64,000 nucleotides of DNA. Origin: Setomelanomma holmii (lineage: Eukaryota > Ascomycota > Dothideomycetes > Pleosporales > Phaeosphaeriaceae). Below the pieces are notes generated by a model, which saw nothing but the letters and a program-made list of their open reading frames with translations, searched no databases and was not told the origin of the DNA. Both the position numbers and the translations under genes were made by a program. Of the stretch, positions 20,524 through 33,259 are shown piece after piece. The number at the start of each line of letters is the position of its first letter. Position 1 is the first letter of the stretch. Location: assembly GCA_010015745.1 (NCBI GenBank), contig ML978225.1, positions 1-64,000 on the forward strand, given 5' to 3'.

Positions 20524-22305
20524 GGCGGGCAGGCTGCTGGCGATGAGGTTTGGTGGTGGTGGTGAGGTGTTTGGGCCTAACTGCTTCTGCGCAGTCGCCT
20601 GTTGTGTGGGGATAGGCTTCTCTTGCGCTGGCCTCGTCGCGATTCGAGCAGTGTGTGCTGCGGTAACTTAGTTTGTCAGGCAGCTGTTGAGCTGAAAGAG
20701 GAAAGCGCTTGGGTGTAAAGGGAAGCGACTAATAGAATGTCGGGGGCTGCGACGGTGAACCCTTTGTGCGGAAGGCGGGCAGGAATGCAAGGAAGCCTGC
20801 AGTCGCGCTCGGTCACACAGCGCTGGCCGGAAAACACACTAGGCTGCTCGGCGCGGACGGGGCAACGAGTGGCTGGGGTGCGAGTGGATGGCCTTGCGAA
20901 CAGCGGTAGACGGCGGACGAAATGGATACGTACCTGTTCCTTACTCTCACGCGGGCGCTGCTTTTTGCGCGCCGTTGCTGGCGTGTTAGCTGTCTGCGGT
21001 GCAGGCGGGCAGCTTGGCCGCGCGGATGGGGCAGCGATGGGCAGGCGGGCAACGCAGGGCAGCACGGCAGTGAGTTGCGTGGTGCAGTTCGAGATGCTGT
21101 CTGTCTCGAGAAGGAAAGGTGAGCGAGACAAGAAAGGTCAAACGGCGCGGGACAGGTTCAAGTTATTTGCAGCTGATGGCAGCGGGCTGGAATCTGCATG
21201 GGGCGGATGCCGCTTGAGCACCCCTGGTCTCTGCTGAATCGCAGATCGCGCGTTCGCGACCATGGAGCGCGGAACCTGTTCGCCGTGTCTGTGGTGAGGT
21301 CTGCTCTGCTCTACCCTGACAGCTGCCAGCCTCGACAGCGTGTCCTGACCCCCAAACCCTGATGAAGCTGTCACTTCTGCTTTGAGAGCAGCCTTTCCAC
21401 CTTTGCAGAGGACCCCGTCTATCCTCGGTCTATTGGCTGCAGCTCTACTGCGTTTCCACCAATGGCGAGCGCGCGAGTGGGTCGATCCCCTCCATCTTGT
21501 TACGGAACAGCCAATCACACAATTAGCGGCTCTGAGGTCAGCAACTACTCTGCCAGCAGCACCTCTTCACAATCACACGAGAGGCGGTGGAGCGCGTCTC
21601 GGAGAAGCATGCCACAGCGAACGACACAAGCAATGGTACATCATGATGGCGACCGTAAGAAAGCACCACCTGGCACCTTGCTCGCCCGCAGTCGCGACTG
21701 CCAGCCGGTGCCAAGACTTCGATGAATGGAGGCAGCCGCGGCCTGCATGCCGCCTGCCCTCTCTGGCCTCGCTTCCGGGGCCAATGCAAGTGCCACCAAC
21801 ATCCCTTCACCGAGCCCGGGGATTCAACACCACGTTGCGTTCGTGATGCTGAAAGCGCCGCCTCGCTCACCTTCTTGTCCGGCGTAGCTTCAGACGGTAG
21901 CAGCTCGTTGCACGTAGTCGTAGTGTCGCAACGCTACGGTGTCGGCAGTCGCAGCGCCAAAGACTCGAACCACAATGGCGTCTCGCAACGTGATTCGCGC
22001 GCGCAAATGCTCCAACACTACTGAAACCCACCACGCTTCGTCGTCGCCCAACTGCGACGCGCCTGCGCAGACCTTCTTAATGCTCAGTGCCCTCGTTTCC
22101 CAATGTCGTGCAGTTTCGCTCTCCCGCTGTCCTTGCTGCTTTCTCTTCGTTTTCTTTTCAATTCAACTCTCCGTATCTAATATTTGCATTTGCGCTTTGA
22201 TCGACACAGCTTTGAGAGCACGCCGGACGGCTCTGCTGCGTTCGACTTCCATTCTTTACTTCAATCAAGTCTCTCCCGCGCTACAATAGCGCACAATACG
22301 CCACC
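20524..22305. other. Long divergent intergenic region (MCM1 / tetraspanin)
   Basis: About 1.8 kb between divergent start codons. It is CT- and GC-rich in patches, with many overlapping open frames but no domain, which is typical of GC-rich noncoding DNA. CT-rich leader sequence precedes the tetraspanin ATG (22130-22300). Long upstream regions are common for developmental regulators such as Mcm1. Confidence 0.45.
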
Positions 22306-23216
22306 ATGCCTACCAAACTGATGATGGTCTTCGTGGGGATGGACTTCCTCTTCGCCGGCTGCGGAGGACTGCTCCTGGGCTTTTCTCTGATGTCTGAACA
22401 GTCGCTGCGGAACACGCCGACTGTGAGCAACGTCACGCAGAACTTGCTGCTTGGCCAGTGTCCATTAACAGGTACGACGAGTTCATAACAGTTGGATTGG
22501 GGAGTTCAAGTGCTCGAGATTGCGGCACTACTGTGGCGCGTATCGTGACACGCATCATTAGGTGGTACAGGACGTCAAGAGGAGTACTAACAACTTGCAG
22601 CCGGCGTCGTGAACGCAATTTTCGTCTTCGTCACATTCCTTCTGTCGCTTCCAGCATTGTTTCTACCGACGAATCGAGGGTGGCTTCGTGCCCAGGGCTG
22701 GCTGGTAGTCATCTGTGCGACCTTTACGCTTGGTCTCGGCATCGCCATCTGGATAGAAACATTGCAGATTCGTAAGAACCTCAGTGTTCTCTGGGGACGC
22801 GAAAGTCCGCTTATTCAGAGTCTTCTACAGCAGAAGGTGAGCATTTTTCTTTGATTTACATGTGAACAGGCTTGGCTTGGTTACCGTGGGGCCACGGAGA
22901 AGCCGAGAGCGGCGGTATGTAGTTAGATGCTGACAAAGTGTAGTTCGACTGCTGTGGCTACGTGAACTCGACCACACCTCCATTCGTCATTGACAGCACC
23001 TGCAAAAATACTCTCGTTGCCGCGCAGAAGGGAGGATGCATTGGCAAGTTCTCGTCGTTTGCGAACCGTTACCTGGACCAAATCTTCACCGCGGCCTTCG
23101 GGATCGTTGGTGTAGACTTCATCCTGGTTCTTTGTGTCGCTATGGTGCTGAAGTACAGGATGGAGCAGGAGCGCTATCGTCATATTGACGAGAAGAATGG
23201 TCTGGGCGATCTCTAG
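22306..23216 (+). CDS. Tetraspanin-like membrane protein
   Basis: Three exons (22306..22471, 22601..22836, 22944..23216) give 224 aa. Four hydrophobic segments lie at about 5-28, 58-78, 86-106 and 172-198. Between the third and fourth is a loop that begins FDCCGYVN, the CCG motif of tetraspanins, followed by two more cysteines (STCKN, GGCIG) that could form the usual disulphides. Intron 1 has a perfect TACTAAC branch site, and both introns restore the frame (TAGVV and QKFDCC). Tetraspanins organise membrane microdomains. Fungal examples include Pls1, needed for appressorium function in some plant pathogens, and Tsp2/Tsp3. I cannot assign it to one of these subgroups with certainty. Confidence 0.85.
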
Positions 23217-24450
23217 AAGAGAGGGTAAACGACTCGCAATGACCGGTGCAATTCATGGGGAGATGGAAGTTTGATGACGGAGGTATCTTGAAAGGTGGAT
23301 TTTTTGAGAGACACTCACACGATAGCATGCTTGTGGACTGGGAGCAGGTCGTGTGGAAGTAATGATGGTGGAGACTCAGCTTATTAGGACAAGCGACGAA
23401 GCACAATACCTTTCGTTCAGACTGCGTATATTCTGCATTTAGCGTTTGACCATAAACAATGAATATACTCCACGGACGAACTAGTACCAATCTCTGTGAT
23501 CTCGCCATCACACACTGAATGCCTACACCCTCCAACACTGACCTCAATATTGACAGCTGTGGACCAGCATTTCTGCGCAAGCTTTTCAAACGTCGTAGCA
23601 GCTGTCAAATGAGCTTATTCCTACTCCTTTCTTGCGGACCACCCGCACGGCAAACGGCACTTGGTGAAACAAGACTCAATGCGGAAGCCGTGTCCCCGAG
23701 CGCACTTGCCAGAGCCAAACTACAGAAAGCTGGACATCGCGAGTACACGTCAAAAGATTGCGTCCCTTTCAGAAGATATCGTCTGTGTAAGCATTAGAGA
23801 CTTCATTGCAGCACAAGTTCAAGGTCCACTGCGAGTCATGCAACTCTGATTCCGACCCATCGCAACAATCCAACCCCTTCCGCCCCCGAAGTAATCGCAA
23901 TCCCACGCATGCAGTGTGACAGGAGACCCTCGCCCATCCGCAGCTCGAAGGATCGGTAGACCATCGTCTTTCCTCTTCTAGACTCTCTTGGCGTTGTTGC
24001 TGGGTTGCGGATAGCGCGGTGGACTGCTGTTGTAGCCTAGGCCCAAATCTCCTTTGATCTCATCCTACCAAAAGAAGCTGACGTGTGATCAGTGCTGTGT
24101 GCGCGTCGCGAGTTCCGCCAACCTGGGTGTCTTTGGGGTAGGGACGGAATAGCAAGGCAAGGCAAGTCGGACGGAATGCGGCGCCGGGTCAGATGCGCGC
24201 CCCTGAAACTGCGGGGAAAGGAGGTCGGATGTTAGATTGGGTGGGAAGGATTGTGTGGGAAGGTAATGTAGGAAGCGAAATTGGGTGACACGGGTACGGT
24301 AGCAAACGTCACAATAATCACAGAGGCTGATGAGTCCCCAAGTTTGCAGGCACTCGAAGCTTCTAAGATGGCATTGGTAACGTAGAAGAGAATGTCCCTA
24401 CAACACATCTCCAGAATCCGGAGACTCAATGGTCAATCGCAGGAATGGTA
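23217..24450. other. Convergent intergenic region, no gene recognised
   Basis: The 3' ends of two convergent genes meet here. I see only short frames and no structure suggesting an RNA gene. About 24100-24330 is locally purine-rich. Confidence 0.45.
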
Positions 24451-26809
24451 CTACAAAGCTAGCTCATCTCGGAGCTGTGTTGCTGCAGCTTCGTCATCAT
24501 TGTCGCCCGCGTTGTCGAAGATGCCAGCAGCCGGCGCCGCTTTGCGTGCCTTCGCTGCTTTGCGGAAGATATCTGTGACTCGTAGCTGCTTATCTTCATT
24601 GTCAGCACCAAAGATATCATGATGCTTCTTCCCTCCAATCCTGACTGCGTGCTCAAGACGGGCGCACAATCTCTCCACGGAGTCTTTGGCTTCCAGGATC
24701 GTGAGGTCGACTACCGCACCCGCTTCAACAATTGAATTACCCATAATCTTGATATGTTGGGTCAACGCATCTACAATGCTATTGAATTCCTTGATCTCGG
24801 ACGACGCTGGATAGGGTGCAATGATTGGTGACGAGCCCGATTGAGATGGCGCAGGGCTGACAACGGGCTGATATGGGACTGATGATAGCCCTGGGCCAAT
24901 CGCAATATCGAGAAGGAACATACGAGCTGCTAGAGAGCCGTAGTCGGTCTCCTTGTTGATGCGGAAGTTTGGTGATGTGTCAAGATGTTCATGAACTATA
25001 CGTGGTAGCTTATCGTCGGTCATTGGGAGAACCAACACGGTCGGGTAGAGCAAGAAGGAGAGCGCTAGGTGACGCTGGAGGTACGATGTCAATGGCGATC
25101 TAGATGGAAAGGCTCGGACGAGATTACGTTGAAGCGTGGGATGAGTCACTCGCGAGACTATTGGCGGAACGAAATCGCTGAGCTGTGAGATGATTAGAGT
25201 TTGAGCCTCGTCCGAGAATGGGGGGCTCCCTACGCCCTGGGTCAGCTTTTGACTGTCGGCAAAGTTGCAGATGATCGCCTCAATGGCGCTCTGGACGTGT
25301 CCGAGTAAGTCCATATCTGCTAAGACGCGATCATCCATGCAAACATGGCAAAGAATATATAAAGCATGACTTCGTGTTTTTGTCCTCAACCTGGCTTATG
25401 TTAGACATTGCCTCATGATAGGAGAATGATACTGACCAAGGAGCAACTCTCTCCAGTAACTTGGCGGTGGACTTCAGCGAGGCTGGGAGTGGCGGAGGAC
25501 CTTCTGGCCGGGCGTCGAAAGTCGGCTCGAGCTGGCCTCCAGAGCCTAAGCTGTTAACATCTCCTCCTATTGATCTGAAGATGGCGTCCAGTCTGTTGCG
25601 ATCAAGCAAAGTCTGCAGATACTGGTGATGTCCCTGGGTGCCATTAGCATTGAACTTGCAATCTCGGAGCTTGGACGCACTACCTCCAGGATCTCAAGAT
25701 ATCTAAAGTCCAACGCTTCGGATGGTTCGAGACAGACTGCTTGCTTAGCGACAGCTAATGGAATGACACGAGGCTAATCTTACTTTGGTCGATCATCCAG
25801 GAAGCCAGTTCTTGGGGCAGCTCTTGCAGACGGAAGACCTGGTGAGCGAAGCCACTCATGAAAGCCTGATCTCTGATCGAAGCATCTGATACATGTCAGC
25901 TCGAGAAGGTTTTGGAGGCTAGGGATGCTGACCTCGAAAGCTGGACGTCCAGCGATGTGGAGGCAGCGCATGTACAGGGAAACGTGACCGAATAGCAATA
26001 GAGTCTGAGGTGTCGCGGAAGAGATGATAGACGCTCTCCACCTGCGTGGCATTTGTTCTTTGCATGGCAAGCAAGAGGCGATGCGCCTTGTCAGGATCAT
26101 GGCCATCTTCAATCGCTTTTCCAAGTGCGGCCTCGTTAAGAGCGAAATAGGTAACAGGAACATGTTTCTCTACCCTCTCAAAGTCGGCTTTGTGCTCGAC
26201 GATGCGCTGCTCGATTTCCTTGTTCTTCTGCACAGTGTCGAGAACCTGGTCAAATGGTCGCTTCTTGCTCCCTCGCTTCCTCTCGGGCTTATGCAGACCG
26301 TCATCATCATCGTGCTGTGTTGTGCGCTTCGAACGTGTAGTTGGTGTGGCCGTGTTGAGACTCGTGGTAGGCTGACCCCAATCTAGATCCGGCAGCGAGT
26401 CGTCGTCGGAGTCCGAATTGAGTACCACCTGCTCGCCATTGGAGACGACTCTTTTGCTTGCGCCAGAATTTGCCGAAGTTTGGGAGGTTGTGGGAGGTTG
26501 CGCATTGGCGGGGGTAGCACTGAAGGAAGCAGGCGCAGGCGGCGGGGCAGAGGTGTTTTGGCCGGCCGGAGCAGTTGCAGTGTTGATAGTCAAGGGGGCT
26601 GAGTCCTGGTGCAAGCTTGTGGTCTCGCGACTCAATGGCGAGGCGCTTGCGCTGCTTGTATCTGATGGTGTCTACGGTGAGCTCGCAGGTATGTCATGGG
26701 AGCTAAGGCGGCGGGTACCTTGCAGCTGTGGGGTGTCCCGTGGGGTCGCCCGCGGGGTCTGAGAAACGGGCGTGAAGAAGTCCCGTATGCTTCTCTTTTG
26801 CGGCTTCAT
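24451..26809 (-). CDS. Unrecognised six-exon protein with N-terminal PIP-box-like motif
   Basis: Exons are about 26809..26719, 26661..25930, then a short exon encoding DASIRDQAFMSGFAHQVFRL to MIDQ, another encoding ICLEPSEALDFRYLEILE, one from GHHQYLQTLLDRNRLDAIF to RVAPW, and a last one from LRTKTRSHALYILC to the stop at 24451. Each junction has GT..AG ends and keeps the frame. The second exon ends at a less usual GTCAGC donor. The N-terminus KRSIRDFFTP fits a degenerate PCNA-interacting (PIP) box, K-x-x-I-x-x-F-F. Residues 40-190 are disordered and acidic with SLPDLDWG, followed by Lys/Arg-rich nuclear-type signals (KRGSKKR). The remaining two thirds is helical and ends acidic. I do not recognise the family. 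A role in DNA replication or repair is inferred from the motif only. Confidence 0.65.
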
Positions 26810-28219
26810 GGCGGTGTGGTGGACTGTGGGATAAGATAGTAGTGGGGTGTCGAGAGCGCTTGGCGCGTTCCCATAACTTTAGGACGCAGACGCGAAACTC
26901 GTCCGCGCGCTGTCACCTGCGCGGGACGATGCATCCAGCCATCCATACTAAGGGCCACGCACTAAGGAACGCCATTGGTGCAGGCTGGCTTGTCGTCGTG
27001 CAGCGGAGTGCTGAACTCCCGCATGCCGAATACGTGCAATACTCTACATTATTACGATTCTGCTCGTGTATTCAGTATGCATCGCAGTGAATCATGTTGG
27101 CCTGCTCGGGTATTGATTCCATGAGGAAGGCACACGAGGTCACGAAATTCCAGCTGTTACGATCTGCACTCCGTACTCTGCAACCGGGTCTCAAAATGCG
27201 ACACCTGCCTTCCCTGTCGCAAGGCACACAATGGTCGGCCTAAGGCTCATGCGAGAGATGTACCAAGCTGGCCATATGAGATCTTTCTGGTGCAGTAACT
27301 TGGCGGAGGCGGAGACGATATGTGCCTTCCAAAACCGCCCAGACAGTGATATAGTGCAGATATATGCTTCATGCTCCAGCGCAAGACTTCCTCGCTAGGT
27401 CAACAATGACCCACAATGCTTAGAAGTGCTGCTGACTGCGCAGACCAATGCACCCCAGGTAGCGGCGGAGTGTTATTTGCTGACCGCGCACGTCTTACCA
27501 GGCTGTGAGAAGTATGCCGCCGTAGTGCGGCGCTGACACTGAGCCTCCAAGATCAGCACCCTGCGCTGACAGGACCGTGTTTATACTAGATATGGATGAC
27601 GCCGACAGTACAGCAACAACGGCAAAGGATCCTGCACACAGCACTGCGCGGCACACGGACTTGAGATTATTCCAGTTCTTCTTCGCATTATTTTCGCAGA
27701 GTAGCGGACCATCCGGGCTCTAGCAGCATAGGGCTCTAGCGTCGCGTCTACGCAAACGCCGTGGTCGTCCGGCCGAAGTTGCACGGGGGACGTGTGTAAG
27801 CATCTGCGAGCGCTGGAACGGGACGAAAGCATCATTATCGAGAAACCCACCAAAGGGTCCACCGCCACTTCCCTCGCCGTCCGCTGCCTCGACAATTGAC
27901 TTGCTTCGCTCTCTGCGACTCCCCATTGTCGCGCTGCGCCCCGTTTTTGGTGTTGACAGTATCCACGCATCGCGCTCGCTGCCGGGGTTCCTTAATATCC
28001 GTTGCAGCCGATTAGTTTACGACGCCCATCTGGCTTCACCCCTTCACCACCACACCCAGCGCCCACCATCGGCCGTCCACCACCATCTCCTCCTGCGCAC
28101 CCGTGTCTGCTGCTCCAGGCGAATTGGCCCTGCTTGCAGCGTAGAGGCCTTCCCGGCTGAGGCCGGCCGCTCTGAGAGCTCCGCAGCACCCACGACCCTC
28201 CGCGCACAGCTCCGCCGCC
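26810..28219. other. Divergent intergenic region
   Basis: 1.4 kb between the PIP-motif gene (minus) and the flippase (plus). A minus-strand frame at 27720-27960 includes a mitochondrial-presequence-like piece (RRCLHTSP) but has no supportable gene model. The last 200 bases before 28220 are C-rich and suit a leader. Confidence 0.4.
26890..26897 (-). promoter_or_regulatory. ACGCGAAA, MBF/SBF-like cell-cycle element
   Basis: ACGCGAAA lies about 80 bp upstream of the start of the PIP-box-motif gene. It combines the cores of the MluI cell-cycle box and the Swi4 box (CRCGAAA), bound in fungi by MBF/SBF complexes that drive G1/S genes. It reads on the plus strand. Such elements work in either orientation. 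A single short match can arise by chance. Confidence 0.35.
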
Positions 28220-31200
28220 ATGTCGCTGCAGCCCCCCAACGACGAGCTGATGCCCATTGAGCAGGTCGAGACATCGCATCCTCAGAAGCGGATACGATGG
28301 GCCACCCACCGCGCGACGGGCATCAAGGCGCAGAACAAGAGGGAGAGCCTCAAGGCCAGGTTGCACCGCAGGATAGGCTCGGGCGAGAAGCGGGACTCGA
28401 TAGGCAAAGAAGGAGGCCTTCCCGATGAGCACTCGCCAGACACGTCAGACGCAGGCAGTGACGAGCCGGATCCTGGGCGGCGAGTCTACTTCAACGTCCC
28501 CCTCGCGCAGTCGGAGCGCGACGAAGAGGGCCACCCAACCGCACAGTACGCGCGCAACAAGATAAGGACCGCCAAATACACGCCTCTCAGTTTTGTCCCG
28601 AAGAATCTGTGGTTCCAGTTCCACAACATTGCGAACGTCTACTTTTTGTTCATTATTATTCTTGGTGTATGTTTCGCGTTGGTAAACCGTGCATGGCCAT
28701 GACGCTGACAACATGTGCTCTAGATCTTCTCGATTTTCGGAGCGTCAAATCCTGCGCTCAACGCAGTCCCGCTGATTGTTATTATTACCGTCACTGCCAT
28801 CAAGGACGCCATAGAAGATTGGCGGAGAACAGTACTAGACAACGAACTGAACAATGCCCCGGTCCACCGACTTGTAGATTTCAACAATGTAAATACTGCC
28901 GAAGACACGGTATCTCTATGGCGCAGGATCAAGAAGGCGAGCACCAAGTTCATCATCTCGACATGGCGGGCCACTAAGCGAAAGACCAGCAAGAAGGGCA
29001 AGAATGCAAAAGGCAATGAGGAAAGCGGACAGGGCGGAGACGGTTCGAGACCTTCCATCGAAACGCGACGGGCGTCCGTTATTTCGCGACGAGAATCATA
29101 CTTCAGCGCAGAGACAGGCATCCAGATGACACCCGTCCCGTCCCCACTGCCAGGGCAATCGCCGAGCCATTCCCCGCCTCTGACAAGTGGACCTGGAGAA
29201 AACGATAAGATTCGTGGTGCAGACACCAAGGGAACCACCCAGAAGAAGTTCTGGGGAAGTGTTATGAACCCATACAAGACGACCGCAGAGAAGGCCCGTT
29301 TCAAGAAAGATGCCTGGAAAAGCGTTCAGGTCGGCGATTTTGTCCGTCTCTACAACGACGAGGAAATACCCGCAGATGTTGTCGTCTTATCAACCTCGTC
29401 CGACGATGGTGCATGCTACGTCGAAACCAAGAATCTCGACGGTGAAACCAACCTGAAAGTCCGTAATGCCCTCCATTGCACCCGCGACGTTCGCCACGCT
29501 CGACACTGCGAACACGCCGAGTTTGTGATTGAAAGCGAAGGCCCACACTCGAATTTGTACTCCTACAATGCAGCCATTCGATGGCAGCAACACAATCCCA
29601 AGGATCCAGAAACACCCACACACGAGATGGTTGAGCCGATATCAATCAACAATCTGCTACTTCGTGGCTGCCAATTGCGCAATACTGAATGGGTTCTGGG
29701 TGTGGTCGTGTTCACTGGAGAGGAGACAAAGATCATGATCAACTCAGGCATCACACCCAGCAAACGCGCCAGGATCTCAAAGGAGCTCAACTGGAATGTC
29801 ATCTACAACTTCATCGTCCTTTTCGGCCTTTGCTTGGTTTCGGGTATCGTTCTTGGCGTTACCTGGGCCCGAGACGACACCTCGCACTCATTCTTCGAGT
29901 TCGGTTCTTACGGTGGCGCACCTGCTACAGACGGCGTTATCGCTTTCTGGGCAGGCGTTATCTTATTCCAGAATTTGGTCCCGATTTCTCTCTACATTAC
30001 CTTGGAAATCATCCGTACCTTGCAGGCGCTGTTCATCTACAGCGATGTTCAGATGTACTACGAGAAACTCGACTACCCTTGCACACCCAAATCGTGGAAC
30101 ATATCGGACGACGTCGGCCAAATCGAGTACATCTTCTCAGACAAGACTGGAACTTTGACTCAAAACGTCATGGAGTTTAAAAAGGCCACAATTAATGGTG
30201 TGCCCTATGGCGAAGCGTATACAGAGGCTCAAGCTGGTATGCAACGCAGGCAAGGAATCGACGTAGATGTTGAAGGCACTCGCGCTCGCGAGCAAATCGC
30301 GCGCGACCGTGTGCGAATGATTGAAGGGATCCGCAAGATACATAACAACCCTTATCTGTGGGAGGACGACCTGACTTTTGTGGCACCTGACTATATTGAT
30401 GATCTGGCTGGCGAATCTGGAAGGGAGCAACAAGCAGCCAACGAGAACTTCATGGTTGCGCTCGCACTCTGCCATACCGTTGTCACCGAACGTACTCCCG
30501 GCGACCCACCGAAGATCGAGTTCAAAGCTCAATCGCCCGATGAAGCAGCTCTAGTGGCCACTGCGCGCGACGTGGGCTTCACCTTTGTTGGCCGAGAGGA
30601 TGACCGTCTGATCGTCAATGTGCTTGGAGAGGAGCGGAAGTATCAGGTTCTCAATACACTCGAGTTCAACTCGACGAGAAAGCGCATGAGTGCAATCATA
30701 AGGATGCCTGATGGTAAGATCATGCTCTTCTGCAAGGGAGCCGATAGCATGATTTATTCGCGATTGATCCCTAACGAGCAACGACAACTTCGCGCAAGCA
30801 CCGGTGAGCATCTCGAGATGTTCGCTCGTGAAGGACTTCGCACCCTGTGTATCGCACAGAGGGAGATACCGGAAGCCGAGTATGAGGAGTGGAACAAGGA
30901 CTACGATATTGCTGCCAACGCTATCGTCGGACGCGAAGACAAGTTGGAAGAAGTGTCAGATCGAATCGAGAACCAGCTATGGCTGGTTGGCGGCACTGCC
31001 ATTGAGGACCGACTACAAGACGGTGTACCCGAGTCCATTTCACTGCTTGGCCAAGCTGGTATCAAATTGTGGGTTCTCACTGGCGACAAAGTGGAGACCG
31101 CCATCAACATCGGCTTCTCGTGTAACCTCCTCGATAACGACATGGATCTCATCATTCTCAAGGTCACCGATGACAACATCTCCTCAATTGAGGCCCAGTT

Positions 31201-33037
31201 GGACGAGAAGCTTAAGATCTTTGGCTTGACCGGGTCCGAAGAAGAACTAGCCGCCGCCCAGACAGACCACGAGCCTCCACCACCTACTCATGCTATCATC
31301 ATCGATGGTGATACACTCAAACTGGCCCTGGACGACGCTGTTAAGAGGAAGTTCCTGCTGTTGTGCAGACGATGCCGATCAGTCCTCTGCTGTCGTGTCA
31401 GCCCGAGTCAAAAGGCTGCCGTTGTCAATATGGTGAAGACTGGCTTGGATTGTCTCACTCTTGCCATCGGTGACGGTGCCAACGATGTGGCTATGATTCA
31501 AGAAGCTCATGTTGGTGTCGGTATTGCTGGTGTTGAGGGCCGTGCCGCAGTCATGTCATCAGATTACGCCATAGGCCAATTCCGCTTCCTAACACGTCTT
31601 GTCCTTGTCCATGGTCGATGGTCGTACCGCAGACTGGCGGAAACGATTGCTAATTTCTTCTACAAGGTTGGTCTGACATGATATTTGCATTTGAACAAGG
31701 AGCATCACTAACCATAAAATAGAACATCATTTGGGTGTTTGCCCTCTTCTGGTACCAAATATATACCAACTTCGATAGCCAGTACATTTTCGACTACACG
31801 TACATCATCTTCTTCAATCTTGCATTTACCTCGCTTCCTGTCATTGTCATGGGTGTTTTGGATCAAGACGTCGATGACAGGGTCTCTCTGGCTGTTCCTC
31901 AACTCTATCGTCGTGGCATCGAACGGAAGGAGTGGACGCAACCAAAGTTCTGGTAAGCATATATCCTCGAAATCAACAAAAATCTGTTAACATGAATACA
32001 GGGCGTATATGCTTGACGGTGTCTACCAGTCTCTGATCGCATTCTATTTCGTTTACGAACTCTTCGCAACCGGTATTTTCGTAACAGAAAGTGGTCTCGA
32101 CCTTGCCGAGTATCGCCGAATGGGTGTCTATGCTGCCACTGCAGCGGTCTGCGCCGCCAACATTTACGTGCTCTATAATTCCTACCGGTGGGACTGGCTG
32201 ATGCTTCTCATCATCGTCATCAGCACCCTCTTCGTATGGTTCTGGACAGGCATCTACACGTCCTTTACCTCGAGCGCACAGTTCTACAAGGCTGGCGCAG
32301 AGGTGTACGGCAACTTGAACTTCTGGACATACCTTTTCGTCGCAGTAGTTGCCTGTCTGCTCCCTCGATTTATTTTCAAGTCTGTACAGAAGATATACTT
32401 CCCTCTCGACGTGGACATCATCCGCGAGCAAGTCTCGCTCGGCAAGTTCGACTACTTGAAGGAGAACACGAGCTACCTACCCCCTCCACCGGAAAAGGTT
32501 GGTGGTTCCCAGCAGCCCTCAGACGTCGATGCGGCAAAGTACAAAGCCGCCAATGCTGACATTGCGGACGAGGACGTGCGCCCAATCTATCCTCCATCTG
32601 TTGCACCTACCGCAACCACGCACAACCCTAGAAGTCAGAACGGTTCAAACAGTACCGACTACACATATCGCCGCTCTATGGAGGGCTTGCCTCCCGCGAC
32701 CCGTGTGTCGACTGAGTATCGCGTACGACCGAGCTTTGACCGCGCAAGGATGTCTATGGACCGCGTGCGGCCCAGTTTCGAGGCAAGCAACGACTTCACA
32801 TCAGCAGCTATGCTGACGCGCATGGAGTCTGCACACAGCCGCAATAGCTTCCACGGTAATCGCGCCAGTGTACAAGGTATGGGCAATGGCTACCAATCGA
32901 CACAGCCAAATCTAGGTAGTCGTCTACGTAACGCAATTCGCAGAGCTACCATCACAAGAGAAGAAGCGCCGCCAGACCTTCATGACGCACCGGAAATGCC
33001 GGTCCCCAAGAGCCCACCAAGAAGTCCTCAACAGTAG
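28220..33037 (+). CDS. DNF1: P4-ATPase phospholipid flippase, Dnf1/DnfA type
   Basis: Four exons (28220..28666, 28724..31666, 31723..31952, 32002..33037) give 1551 aa. The start KRIRWATHRATGIKAQNKRE, then the YARNKIRTAKYTPLSFVPKN block, is characteristic of Dnf1/DnfA, not Drs2. The P-type core includes DGETNLK (actuator loop), DKTGT with the phosphorylated Asp at about residue 622, KGADSMI (nucleotide site) and GDGANDVAMIQ (hinge). Ten membrane helices are expected. The cytosolic Ser/Pro/Arg-rich tail (about 1300-1551) is probably a target of flippase kinases. The enzyme moves phosphatidylcholine/ethanolamine-type lipids to the cytosolic leaflet with ATP and needs a Cdc50-family partner. In filamentous fungi it acts at the plasma membrane and hyphal-tip vesicles. 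Introns are 49-57 bp. Confidence 0.95.
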
Positions 33038-33223
33038 CCTCGGTGGATGTACGGATAAGGACGACTATGGCATATATTCTTTCTGATGACGACACACTCT
33101 GTATATAATTTTACGCACGCTCGAGCGTTTTGTTTCCATCACATCATTAGCTTGTCACTCTGCGGAGCAAGCTGGCGTTTCTCGGTGTGCAAGTTGCAAT
33201 CTGATTCCCTCACTTAAGTTTAT

Positions 33224-33259
<36 letters not shown>

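Noticed and set aside
20317..20565. Plus frame with Val-rich run opposite MCM1
   Set aside because: It is the antisense of the poly-Asp codons of the MADS-box gene.
27720..27960. Minus-strand frame with a mitochondrial-presequence-like start (RRCLHTSP)
   Set aside because: It lies in the GC-rich upstream region of the flippase, a competing frame overlaps it, and no conserved body or splice continuation was found.
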